Shown here: positions 54,274-61,794 of the stretch, piece after piece | Layout: every line of letters starts with the position of its first letter | How positions within the stretch are numbered: position 1 is the stretch's first letter | Assembly: GCF_025989125.1 (NCBI RefSeq) | Contig: NZ_JAPDNR010000001.1 | Span: forward strand, 8,296,087-8,360,086 | Reading direction: 5' to 3' | From: Chitinophaga nivalis | GTDB taxonomy: Bacteria > Bacteroidota > Bacteroidia > Chitinophagales > Chitinophagaceae | DNA length: 64,000 bases | Program-made: the position numbers and the translations under genes | The notes under the pieces: model-generated | What the model was told of the DNA's origin: nothing | What the model saw: the letters and a program-made list of their open reading frames with translations, nothing else | Databases searched by the model: none

Positions 54274-55915
54274 TTTTCAACCGGATGGATTACCGGATAT
54301 TGCTGTACTGGAGAAACTGGCCAACCAGTTCTTTCATACTTTACAGCCGGAGCAAGGGGTATTACCATCAGACTACACCTCTCCTGTTCTTTCACAGGAC
54401 CCGCTTTTACAGCAGGGCAGCGTAGCCGATTATACCCACGCCCCGACCAGTTTACCGGATCCTCATTTTTCCGGCGAACCGGGTATTCCCGTATCCGTAG
54501 CTGGCAGCGGCATATCACCGGCTGCCATCCGGCAATTCGAACATCCCGTTGCATTGAATGCTTCTTTCGAACAGGAGCTGCAGCGGGCTTTAGCTGCTAT
54601 CCGGTCACCTCATTTTTCTTCCCAGCTGCCCGTACAGGAAATGACGTATTATTTCCTCCCGGGACAAACAGTTGCGGCCCCTGCATCTGGTGTACCACCG
54701 CTGGATATTAACCAGATCAGGGCAGACTTTCCCATTTTGCAGCAACAGGTAAACGGACGTCGGCTGATATGGCTGGACAATGCCGCTACCACCCAAAAGC
54801 CGCAACATGTAATAGACCGGATCAGCTATTTTTATAAACATGAAAATTCCAACATACACAGAGCGGCACATGAACTGGCTGCACGCGCCACAGACGCCTA
54901 CGAAGGTGCGCGGGAAAAAGTAAAACATTTCCTGCATGCTGCCTCTGTGAATGAAATTGTTTTTGTAAGAGGTGCAACGGAAGCCATCAACCTCGTAGCG
55001 CAAAGCTGGGGTGAGCAATACCTGCAGGCTGGGGATGAAATTATACTCAGCCACCTGGAACACCACGCTAACATCGTTCCCTGGCAGCAACTGGCCGCCA
55101 GAAAAGGATTGGTGATCAAAGTAATCCCCGTGGATGACGATGGCCAGATCCTGTTGGATGAATATGCCCGGTTGCTGGGCCCCAAAACCAAACTGGTATC
55201 CTTTACCCAGGTTTCCAATGCACTGGGTACGGTAACTCCCGCTAAGAAAATGGTGGAGATGGCTCATCAGGCCGGCGCCAAAGTATTAGTGGATGGTGCG
55301 CAGGCGGTATCCCACCTGCGGGCAGACGTACAGTACCTCGATTGCGACTGGTATGTATTTTCCGGCCACAAGGTTTTCGGACCTACCGGCATCGGTGTAC
55401 TCTATGGTAAAGAAGCATTGCTCAACGAAACCCAACCCTGGCAAGGTGGTGGTAACATGATCAAGGATGTTACTTTTGAACACACCCAGTATCATGCGGC
55501 TCCCGGCCGGTTTGAAGCCGGTACCGGTAATATAGCCGACGCCGTTGGACTCGGTGCTGCGATAGATTATGTTAATCATATTGGAATAGATCTTATTCAC
55601 CAGTATGAACATTACCTGCTACAGTATGCTACACAATTACTGAAAGATATACCAGGACTGCGTTTGATTGGTACTGCACCGGATAAAACCAGTGTGTTGT
55701 CTTTTATTTTTAAAGACTTCACCACAGAACAGGTAGGTGCTGCACTCAATCAGGAAGGCATAGCCGTACGATCCGGACACCACTGCGCACAGCCCATCCT
55801 GCGCAGGTTTGGGGTAGAAAGTACGGTACGTCCGTCGCTGGCATTTTATAATAGTTGCAGCGATGTGGATACATTGGTAGAAGCATTACTGCGATTAAGA
55901 AGAAGTAAAATATAA
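54260..55915 (+). CDS. Encapsulin cargo: SufS-like cysteine desulfurase with N-terminal targeting extension
   Basis: 551 residues. A PLP-dependent desulfurase domain starts at about residue 148 (LDINQIRADFPILQQQ); LDNAATTQKP, HLEHHANIVPWQ, SGHK with the PLP lysine at 371, and SGHHCA with the catalytic cysteine at 509 are all present. It takes sulfur from cysteine to give alanine and a persulfide. The first 147 residues are not desulfurase: proline-, serine- and glutamine-rich, low complexity, with short hydrophobic patches (IAVLEKLANQFFHTL, ASFEQELQRALAAI, MTYYFLPGQT). Such extensions act as shell-loading signals in family 2A systems and match the known cargo layout. It is an active enzyme by motif. 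Confidence 0.95.
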   Translation: MSTNNFQPDGLPDIAVLEKLANQFFHTLQPEQGVLPSDYTSPVLSQDPLLQQGSVADYTHAPTSLPDPHFSGEPGIPVSVAGSGISPAAIRQFEHPVALNASFEQELQRALAAIRSPHFSSQLPVQEMTYYFLPGQTVAAPASGVPPLDINQIRADFPILQQQVNGRRLIWLDNAATTQKPQHVIDRISYFYKHENSNIHRAAHELAARATDAYEGAREKVKHFLHAASVNEIVFVRGATEAINLVAQSWGEQYLQAGDEIILSHLEHHANIVPWQQLAARKGLVIKVIPVDDDGQILLDEYARLLGPKTKLVSFTQVSNALGTVTPAKKMVEMAHQAGAKVLVDGAQAVSHLRADVQYLDCDWYVFSGHKVFGPTGIGVLYGKEALLNETQPWQGGGNMIKDVTFEHTQYHAAPGRFEAGTGNIADAVGLGAAIDYVNHIGIDLIHQYEHYLLQYATQLLKDIPGLRLIGTAPDKTSVLSFIFKDFTTEQVGAALNQEGIAVRSGHHCAQPILRRFGVESTVRPSLAFYNSCSDVDTLVEALLRLRRSKI

Positions 55916-56202
55916 AGTAAAGTATCACCGATGAAACATGCAGCATCACGCATTGTACAACAGCAGCATACAGCTTTTACATCCTGTTTTTGCTAAACAA
56001 TGCGTGATTGCTGTCTTGTTTCTCAAAAAAATAAAATTATTTTACTGTTCGTTTCCCGTACTAAGACAGCAGTTATACACATCCCTCAAAACCCCTGACA
56101 GCAAAGCATTACAACATATTTCACTTTTTTATCCACATACCTCCATCCCGCAAAAGGCCCGTCAGTACAAGCATTCCGGGCAAAAAATTTTTATGTTAAA
56201 TT
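55916..56202. other. Intergenic region after the encapsulin operon
   Basis: Holds the large inverted repeat at 55941-56013. An open frame at 55938-56213 has no protein-like features and is mostly the hairpin and AT-rich DNA, so I reject it as a gene. Nothing else seen. Confidence 0.4.
55941..56013 (+). terminator. Long hairpin, candidate end of the encapsulin operon
   Basis: Arms 55941-55956 and 55997-56013 pair over 16 bp with one bulged T, around a 40-base loop. They lie 25 bases after the desulfurase stop. The loop is unusually long for an intrinsic terminator and the T-tract after it is weak, so another role (RNA structure, bound protein) is possible. Confidence 0.4.
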
Positions 56203-56231
56203 TTGTAGTTTAAATTAATTGTCTACATTTG
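56203..56231 (+). promoter_or_regulatory. Bacteroidota-type promoter of the initiator tRNA
   Basis: TTG (56203-56205), 18 bases, TACATTTG (56224-56231), an exact match to the consensus boxes. The end of the -7 box is 10 bases before the tRNA 5' end, leaving a very short leader. Confidence 0.8.
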
Positions 56232-56240
56232 CAACCACAT

Positions 56241-56312
<72 letters not shown>

Positions 56313-56315
56313 CAG

Positions 56316-56350
56316 AAAAAAGGCTTAGATGAATAATCTAAGCCTTTTTT
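56316..56350 (+). terminator. Intrinsic terminator of the initiator tRNA
   Basis: Perfect 15-bp inverted repeat (56316-56330 with 56336-56350), 5-base loop, ending in a run of Ts. It sits 4 bases after the tRNA. Confidence 0.9.
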
Positions 56351-56392
56351 GTTTTAAATTAGTAGCATGCGATTACCCTGAGAATTAAGAAT

Positions 56393-56410
56393 TAACAATT
56401 TAAATTGTTA
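56393..56410. promoter_or_regulatory. Perfect 18-bp palindrome upstream of the TIR gene
   Basis: TAACAATTTAAATTGTTA reads the same on both strands and lies 41 bases before the TIR start codon, next to an imperfect TTAGTATTTG. It is a good candidate operator for a dimeric regulator; no regulator gene is next to it. Confidence 0.5.
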
Positions 56411-56451
56411 GTTTCCTACAGTTAGTATTTGATCCTAATACAACATGTATT

Positions 56452-57792
56452 ATGCAATATGATGTTTTTATCTGTCATGCTAGTGAGGATAAAGAAAGTT
56501 TTGTACGCCCACTAGCTCACGAGTTAAAAGCAAAGAAAGTTAAAGTTTGGTATGATGAATTTTCGATAGCCATTGGCGATAGCTTATGTTCAAAAATTGA
56601 TTATGGCCTGAGTCAATGTCGATTCTGTATTGTAGTATTAAGTGCAAATTTCTTCCAAAAACCTTGGGCTAAGAGAGAACTACAAGGGATCACCTTTCGT
56701 GAAATGTTGGAAGATGCAAACATAATCTTACCAATATGGTTAGATATTGATGTTACGGATGTAGCGAAACATAGTCTGCCTCTAGCTGACAAGTTTGCGA
56801 TATCAGCTAGCAATGGGGTTGAAAAAGTTGCACAGCAATTATTCGAGAAAATCAGATATCATGAACATCTACCACTTGATATTGCGCGTAAAGAATTAAT
56901 ATCTTATTCGGTAAAAACGCCTGCGATTTACGATGATTGGTGGTCGGATGTAATTAATTATGAAAAATTCCTTCGGATTCCTAATAAAGATTTGTCATTA
57001 GATAGTCCATATGTTTTTTGGATTTTTCCTCTTCCTTATTTAACACCTGAAACACCCGAAGAATACGGAATGAATTTAGCGTCGGCGGTATTGCAGAGAA
57101 ATTGGTCAACTGATGCTAGTATATCCAGAATAACAGTTCTAACCTCACCAGAGGAAGTACATCACTTCATAGAACGCTGGCCAAGATTAAAAGAATATGT
57201 CAGAACATATCCTCATTTATTGGCATTATATGCACCACAATTAACCATTCCAGGATTTGATAGTGGATTCGAAGATGTTCTTGATAAGATTATGAGCTCA
57301 CGAACAAAAGTGGCTTATAGCGGTTGGAGAAAAGCATTTAGTTACGAAGAAAAAATTGCTTGTGGAGATCTCGTCGCCCTAAGGCACCCATCTTGGGGAA
57401 ATTATAATTATAGGGACATTACGTCATACTACTTCTCTACTAATTATGGTAATTATCATCGCCCTGGGCATAGCCAATTTAACGCATTAATCTGGCTTCT
57501 AAGCGACGATTCTTCCTGGTTGCCGCCCAATATTCGTAAAATATTTGGAGATACACTTTTTTACGGAGATGATTGGGTGGGACCAATGCCCAATGGATCA
57601 TTCAAGTCAGCTTTGCTTAAATCCAGAATTCATAATTTTAGGTATACCTCTGACATAAAACAAGGGATCATTGAAGTAATAAAGATTGCTCAGAAGGAAA
57701 TATACAATCAGCAGCCGCCATTTGCGCTAATGCTAAAGTTCATTGACTCCAATGCAACTGGGCACTTTCTAGAATTATGGAAAGAATTATAG
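56452..57792 (+). CDS. TIR-domain protein, probable defence effector
   Basis: 446 residues. TIR domain at about 1-135: YDVFICHASEDKESFVRPLA, VKVWYDEFSIAIGDSLCSKI, FCIVVLSANFFQKPWAKREL, with a glutamate at 76 in the K-P-W-x-x-x-E position where catalytic TIR domains keep the NADase glutamate. The C-terminal 300 residues (about 150-446) are aromatic-rich and unrecognised; SPYVFWIFPLPYLTPETPEE and SYYFSTNYGNYHRPGHSQFN are typical segments. TIR proteins of this layout are usually anti-phage effectors that destroy NAD or make signal nucleotides on infection. The gene is clearly more AT-rich than its neighbours and stands alone beside a tRNA, which suggests acquisition. No Thoeris ThsA-type partner or CBASS genes nearby. 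Confidence 0.88.
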   Translation: MQYDVFICHASEDKESFVRPLAHELKAKKVKVWYDEFSIAIGDSLCSKIDYGLSQCRFCIVVLSANFFQKPWAKRELQGITFREMLEDANIILPIWLDIDVTDVAKHSLPLADKFAISASNGVEKVAQQLFEKIRYHEHLPLDIARKELISYSVKTPAIYDDWWSDVINYEKFLRIPNKDLSLDSPYVFWIFPLPYLTPETPEEYGMNLASAVLQRNWSTDASISRITVLTSPEEVHHFIERWPRLKEYVRTYPHLLALYAPQLTIPGFDSGFEDVLDKIMSSRTKVAYSGWRKAFSYEEKIACGDLVALRHPSWGNYNYRDITSYYFSTNYGNYHRPGHSQFNALIWLLSDDSSWLPPNIRKIFGDTLFYGDDWVGPMPNGSFKSALLKSRIHNFRYTSDIKQGIIEVIKIAQKEIYNQQPPFALMLKFIDSNATGHFLELWKEL

Positions 57793-58012
57793 TTCATGGG
57801 CAGACCTCCTGTTCTATTTATTCGATTGTTTTGATTTTTTATTGTGCCAATATCATTCATTAGCACTCTAAAATCGAAGTTAATATGGTTAGAGATCTCT
57901 CCGAACCTACCCTATCTATCCAACTAGTTTTTTTCCTGTCATCCATTAAAACATTTACATTTAAATAAACGAAGGTCTTTTCACGTCACACTTTTATTAC
58001 AAACCAGATTGT

Positions 58013-58483
58013 ATGCACACTATTCCCACACTGTATGAATGGGCGGGAGGACAATCAGTATTCGAGCGGCTGACTACTATATTCTATGAGAAAGTAGGGA
58101 AAGATGAAATACTGATGCCCGTTTTCAAAAACATGAGCGCAGCACACAGCCAGCATGTAGCGCACTTTATCGCAGAAGTTTTTGGTGGCCCAAAACTGTA
58201 TACCACCCAGGATCAGGGAAGCCATGCCCACATGGTGGCCCATCATGTAGGCAAATCACTCACCGAAGTACAACGTAAACAATGGATTAAGTTACTGCTG
58301 GAAAGCGCGGATGAAACCGGGCTGGCAGATGATCCGGAGTTCCGTTCCGCACTCGTAGGGTATCTCGAATGGGGTAGCCGGCTGGCCGTTATCAACTCCA
58401 ATACTACTGAAAATCCGGTCAGTGAACAGGAACCTATGCCGGTGTGGGGATGGGGAGAAACAGGCGGCCCCTATCAGAAATAA
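58013..58483 (+). CDS. Group II truncated haemoglobin
   Basis: 156 residues. Typical trHbII segments: TLYEWAGGQSVFERLTTIFY at the start, LMPVFKNMSAAHSQHVAHFI, HAHMVAHHVGKSLTEVQRKQ with the proximal histidine and WIKLLLESADETGL after it. The family binds haem and deals with oxygen, nitric oxide or peroxide chemistry. The C-terminal tail after residue 128 is polar and Pro/Gly-rich. Single gene; its upstream region is AT-rich without a clear box. Confidence 0.92.
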   Translation: MHTIPTLYEWAGGQSVFERLTTIFYEKVGKDEILMPVFKNMSAAHSQHVAHFIAEVFGGPKLYTTQDQGSHAHMVAHHVGKSLTEVQRKQWIKLLLESADETGLADDPEFRSALVGYLEWGSRLAVINSNTTENPVSEQEPMPVWGWGETGGPYQK

Positions 58484-58577
58484 AGAATAAATAGTATTAT
58501 TACGGCAGACCTGCTGCCTAACTAGGTAAGTTTACGCAGTCTGTCACTCAACCTTTCATAAAACTTTAGTCACTCAA

Positions 58578-59003
58578 ATGAAACAAAAACCATCAATTGC
58601 CTTTGTTGCCGCCTCCTGGGTGGCCTTGTTTGCAGGGATGTTAGGATTCATCATCGGTCTATGGAATGCGACAATGCAGCTGAATGAAAAAGGATATTAC
58701 TTCACCATCCTGATGTATGGCTTGTTTTCCGCCGTATCCGTACAGAAATGTGTACGGGATAAACTCGAAGGTGTTCCGGTAACAGACATCTACTACGGTT
58801 TGAGCTGGGTATCCATGCTGCTGACCATCCTGTTGCTGACCATCGGTTTATGGAATGCTACCCTGCTGCCAAGTGAAAAAGGATTTTATGCCTTTGCCTT
58901 CTTGCTGAGCGTATTTGGTGCGATCACGGTACAAAAAAATACCCGCGATGCGCAGGCCGCCAAAAATACCACCACCACTACAGAAACACAGGACAAATTC
59001 TAA
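58578..59003 (+). CDS. YiaA/YiaB-family inner-membrane protein
   Basis: 141 residues with four membrane helices in two similar halves: GMLGFIIGLWNATMQLNEKG with VQKCVRDK, and LLTIGLWNATLLPSEKGFYA with VQKNTRDA. The repeated G-L-W-N-A-T and x-S/N-E-K-G motifs are the YiaAB two-helix domain. Function in cells is not known, though the family is linked with stress responses. Lies 94 bases after the haemoglobin gene. Confidence 0.9.
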   Translation: MKQKPSIAFVAASWVALFAGMLGFIIGLWNATMQLNEKGYYFTILMYGLFSAVSVQKCVRDKLEGVPVTDIYYGLSWVSMLLTILLLTIGLWNATLLPSEKGFYAFAFLLSVFGAITVQKNTRDAQAAKNTTTTTETQDKF

Positions 59004-59350
59004 TGCCCATAACTTCGTAAAACAATAATGCATTATACAAACCGGGCTATATACTGCCGGTTATCATACCGGTATATATCTGCTGCCAGCTGTATAATGC
59101 ATTATTTTTAATATATAATTCCCGTTTCCACCCCACTCCCCGGTTTTCCACATTTACCCCTACGCGCCTACCGCATCCCAAAATCCTTACTGGAAGCCAT
59201 TCTTCCCATATTCATAAATTCTTTTCCCGAATCGATCATGCTCCCACCTGTACCTACAATAGCTTTGCACCGCCTTCCAACAAGGGTAATCGCATCATTT
59301 AAACCGAAAAGAGTATCTCATTCAGGGATCCGGCAAATTTTATCATTTTC
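59004..59350. other. Intergenic region with a long inverted repeat and a possible promoter
   Basis: Arms AATAATGCATTATACA (59024-59039) and TGTATAATGCATTATT (59091-59106) are perfectly complementary over 16 bp, with a smaller CCGGT-TATCAT-ACCGG stem inside. An exact -7 box TAGCTTTG at 59260-59267 lies 83 bases before the receptor start, without a matching TTG. I see no gene. Confidence 0.5.
59024..59106 (+). terminator. Long stem-loop, possible terminator of the YiaA/B gene
   Basis: Described inverted repeat of 83 bases, 20 bases after the YiaA/B stop, followed by TTTTTAATATA. The long, branched loop is unusual for a simple terminator. Confidence 0.5.
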
Positions 59351-61717
59351 ATGAAACACATCTACGCCATCATTATTTGCAGCCTGGTTCTTGCCAGTCA
59401 AGCAATGGCACAAACAGGCCAGGGAATCATCAGTGGAACTATTACCACTTCTGATGGCATCGCTGCTCCCGGCGTGTCCATACAACTCAAAAGCCGTAAC
59501 AAAGGCACTGTCAGCAACGACAAAGGACAATATGAATTCAATAAAGTAAATCCAGGTAATTATATACTGTTGGTTTCACTGGTAGGCTACCGCACTGCTC
59601 AACAGGAAGTACAGGTAACTGCCGGCCAAACCAGCCAGGCCAATATCCGGCTCGACGCTTCTGATGCGCAGCTGAAGGAAATTGTGGTTTCCTCCAAACA
59701 AAAAAGGTATCAGGTTAGTGCAGTATCTCCATCTCTGCGACTCACCACTCCCCTGCTGGAAACACCCCAGAACATCCAGGTAGTAACCAACAAACTGCTC
59801 GCTGACCAACAGATCTTTGATATGCTGGAAGGTGTTACCCGCAACGTCAGCGGCGCCACCAAACTGGAACACTGGGACAACTACGCTTATATTAATATGC
59901 GTGGCTCTCAGATCGCAGCCTTCCGGAACGGTATGAACGTGCAGATGCCATGGGGCCCGCTCACGGAAGATATGAGCATGGTAGAGCGGATCGAATTCGT
60001 AAAAGGACCGGCAGGCTTTATGATGGCCAACGGAGAGCCTAGCGGCTTCTATAACGTCGTAACCAAAAAACCTACCGGTATCACCAAAGGAGAAGCCGCC
60101 GTTACAGTAGGTAGCTTCGATACATACCGTGCCACCGTTGATCTCGATGGCAAACTGGAAAAGAAAGGTAAATTATTATACCGCCTCAACCTGATGGGCC
60201 AACTGAAAGGTTCCCACAGACCATTTGATTACAACAACCGTTACACCATCGCACCGGTGCTGATGTACAAATTCAGCGACCGTACCAGCCTGACAGCAGA
60301 ATATACTTACCAGTATTCCAAAATGGCGATGATCGGTGCCAACTACGTTTTTTCACCAAAAGGTTATGCTGATCTCCCCCGGAATTTCACCACAGCGGAG
60401 AAAAACATGCCACCTACCCATGTCAATGACCATAGCGCCTTCCTGACCTTCCAGCACCAATTTAACAGCAAATGGAAGCTGACTGCGCAAACCGCTTATT
60501 TCAACTTTACCCAGACAGGTAGCTCTATGTGGCCGGATTCCCTGAAAGCCAACGGTGATATGTATCGCGCTACCAGCCTGTGGGATGCTAAAGGGAAAAA
60601 CCTGATGGGACAGGTATTTGTAAACGGAGAATTCCAAACCGGTAGTCTGCAGCATAAGGTATTGGCAGGCATCGACGTAGGCCGCAAACAATACATCGCA
60701 GCCTTCGGCCCGGCTTACTCCCTGAATGGCACCAAAGGTCCTTTCAACATCTACCATCCTGAATACGGTAACGTACCGGACATGCCGCCGTTCGACCGTT
60801 CCAAACCACTGAAAGAACGTATTAAAGATGTATCTAATTCCAATGAAGATCAACGTTATCAAGGTATCTACATCCAGGATGAAATACATATGTTCCGCGA
60901 TATCGTACGTTTAACACTGGCCGGCCGGTATACTGCCGCCCAATACTATACAACTGATACCGCAAAAGCATCCCAGTTTACACCGCGTATAGGCCTGAGC
61001 GTTTCCATCGATAAAAACACATCGGTGTATGCTTTATATGACCAGGCATTTGTACCACAGGCCGGTAGAATTTATCCGAACAAATCACCTAAACCACTGA
61101 TAGGTGAAAACATTGAATTCGGTATTAAAAGAGATTGGTTCCAGGGCCGCTGGAATTCTACCGTATCTGCTTACCGCATCCGCAGAAAGAATCAGCTGGT
61201 TACAGATCCCGAGGCACACGGTGAAGCTGGACTGAACTACTCGCTGCAATTGGGACAAAGCGAAACGAAAGGTGTTGAAGCAGATATCCGCGGTGAAATT
61301 CTGCCGGGATTAAACCTCACCCTCAACTATGCCTTTACGGAATCCAAAATCACCCGGGCCGAAAAACCGGAAGATGTAGGCAACCCGGTTCCTGGCTTTG
61401 CTAAACATAACTCCAACGGTTGGTTATCTTACCGGCTGGGTAAAGGAGCGCTGAAAGGTGTTGGCGTTGCTGCCGGTTATCAGTTCCTGTCTGACCGCTC
61501 TACCTGGGCATGGGCAGCCAGTAACCAATTGGCATTACCTGATTATTTCCGACTGGATGGTGCTGTATCCTGGCAGAATAATAAGTATGCTGTATCTGTA
61601 AATGTGAATAACATCCTGAATAAATACCTTTATTCAGGTTCACCATATGGTGATTTCTACTACTGGCAATCTGAGCCTGGCACTAACTTCCGTGCCAGCG
61701 TAGCCGTGAAGTTCTAA
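59351..61717 (+). CDS. TonB-dependent siderophore-type receptor
   Basis: 788 residues. Signal peptide (about 1-20), carboxypeptidase-regulatory-like domain (about 24-110), plug (about 120-235: LLETPQNIQVVTNKLLADQQ, YINMRGSQIAAFRNGMNVQM and VERIEFVKGPAGFMMANGEP) and a barrel ending GTNFRASVAVKF. Plug motifs, particularly E-T-P-Q-(N/S)-I-x-V and MANGEP-S-G-F-Y-N, are those of FhuA/FpvA-type ferric-siderophore receptors. It would import a ferric chelate; the exact siderophore cannot be told. No STN domain. It has an own -7 box upstream. Confidence 0.93.
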   Translation: MKHIYAIIICSLVLASQAMAQTGQGIISGTITTSDGIAAPGVSIQLKSRNKGTVSNDKGQYEFNKVNPGNYILLVSLVGYRTAQQEVQVTAGQTSQANIRLDASDAQLKEIVVSSKQKRYQVSAVSPSLRLTTPLLETPQNIQVVTNKLLADQQIFDMLEGVTRNVSGATKLEHWDNYAYINMRGSQIAAFRNGMNVQMPWGPLTEDMSMVERIEFVKGPAGFMMANGEPSGFYNVVTKKPTGITKGEAAVTVGSFDTYRATVDLDGKLEKKGKLLYRLNLMGQLKGSHRPFDYNNRYTIAPVLMYKFSDRTSLTAEYTYQYSKMAMIGANYVFSPKGYADLPRNFTTAEKNMPPTHVNDHSAFLTFQHQFNSKWKLTAQTAYFNFTQTGSSMWPDSLKANGDMYRATSLWDAKGKNLMGQVFVNGEFQTGSLQHKVLAGIDVGRKQYIAAFGPAYSLNGTKGPFNIYHPEYGNVPDMPPFDRSKPLKERIKDVSNSNEDQRYQGIYIQDEIHMFRDIVRLTLAGRYTAAQYYTTDTAKASQFTPRIGLSVSIDKNTSVYALYDQAFVPQAGRIYPNKSPKPLIGENIEFGIKRDWFQGRWNSTVSAYRIRRKNQLVTDPEAHGEAGLNYSLQLGQSETKGVEADIRGEILPGLNLTLNYAFTESKITRAEKPEDVGNPVPGFAKHNSNGWLSYRLGKGALKGVGVAAGYQFLSDRSTWAWAASNQLALPDYFRLDGAVSWQNNKYAVSVNVNNILNKYLYSGSPYGDFYYWQSEPGTNFRASVAVKF

Positions 61718-61732
61718 TCTCCGGTCACCTTA

Positions 61733-61784
61733 AAAAGAAAATCGCCTGTAGCTGTCTGCTGACAACTACAGGCGATTTTCTTTT
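61733..61784. terminator. Bidirectional intrinsic terminator
   Basis: Perfect 19-bp inverted repeat (61733-61751 with 61766-61784), A-rich on one side and T-rich on the other, with a small inner stem. It separates the convergent receptor and phosphoesterase genes and would serve both. Confidence 0.9.
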
Positions 61785-61794
61785 AAGCACTACC

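Noticed and set aside
55938..56213. 91-codon frame after the encapsulin operon
   Set aside because: It overlaps the long hairpin, is AT-rich with no recognisable domain or leader, and runs into the tRNA promoter.
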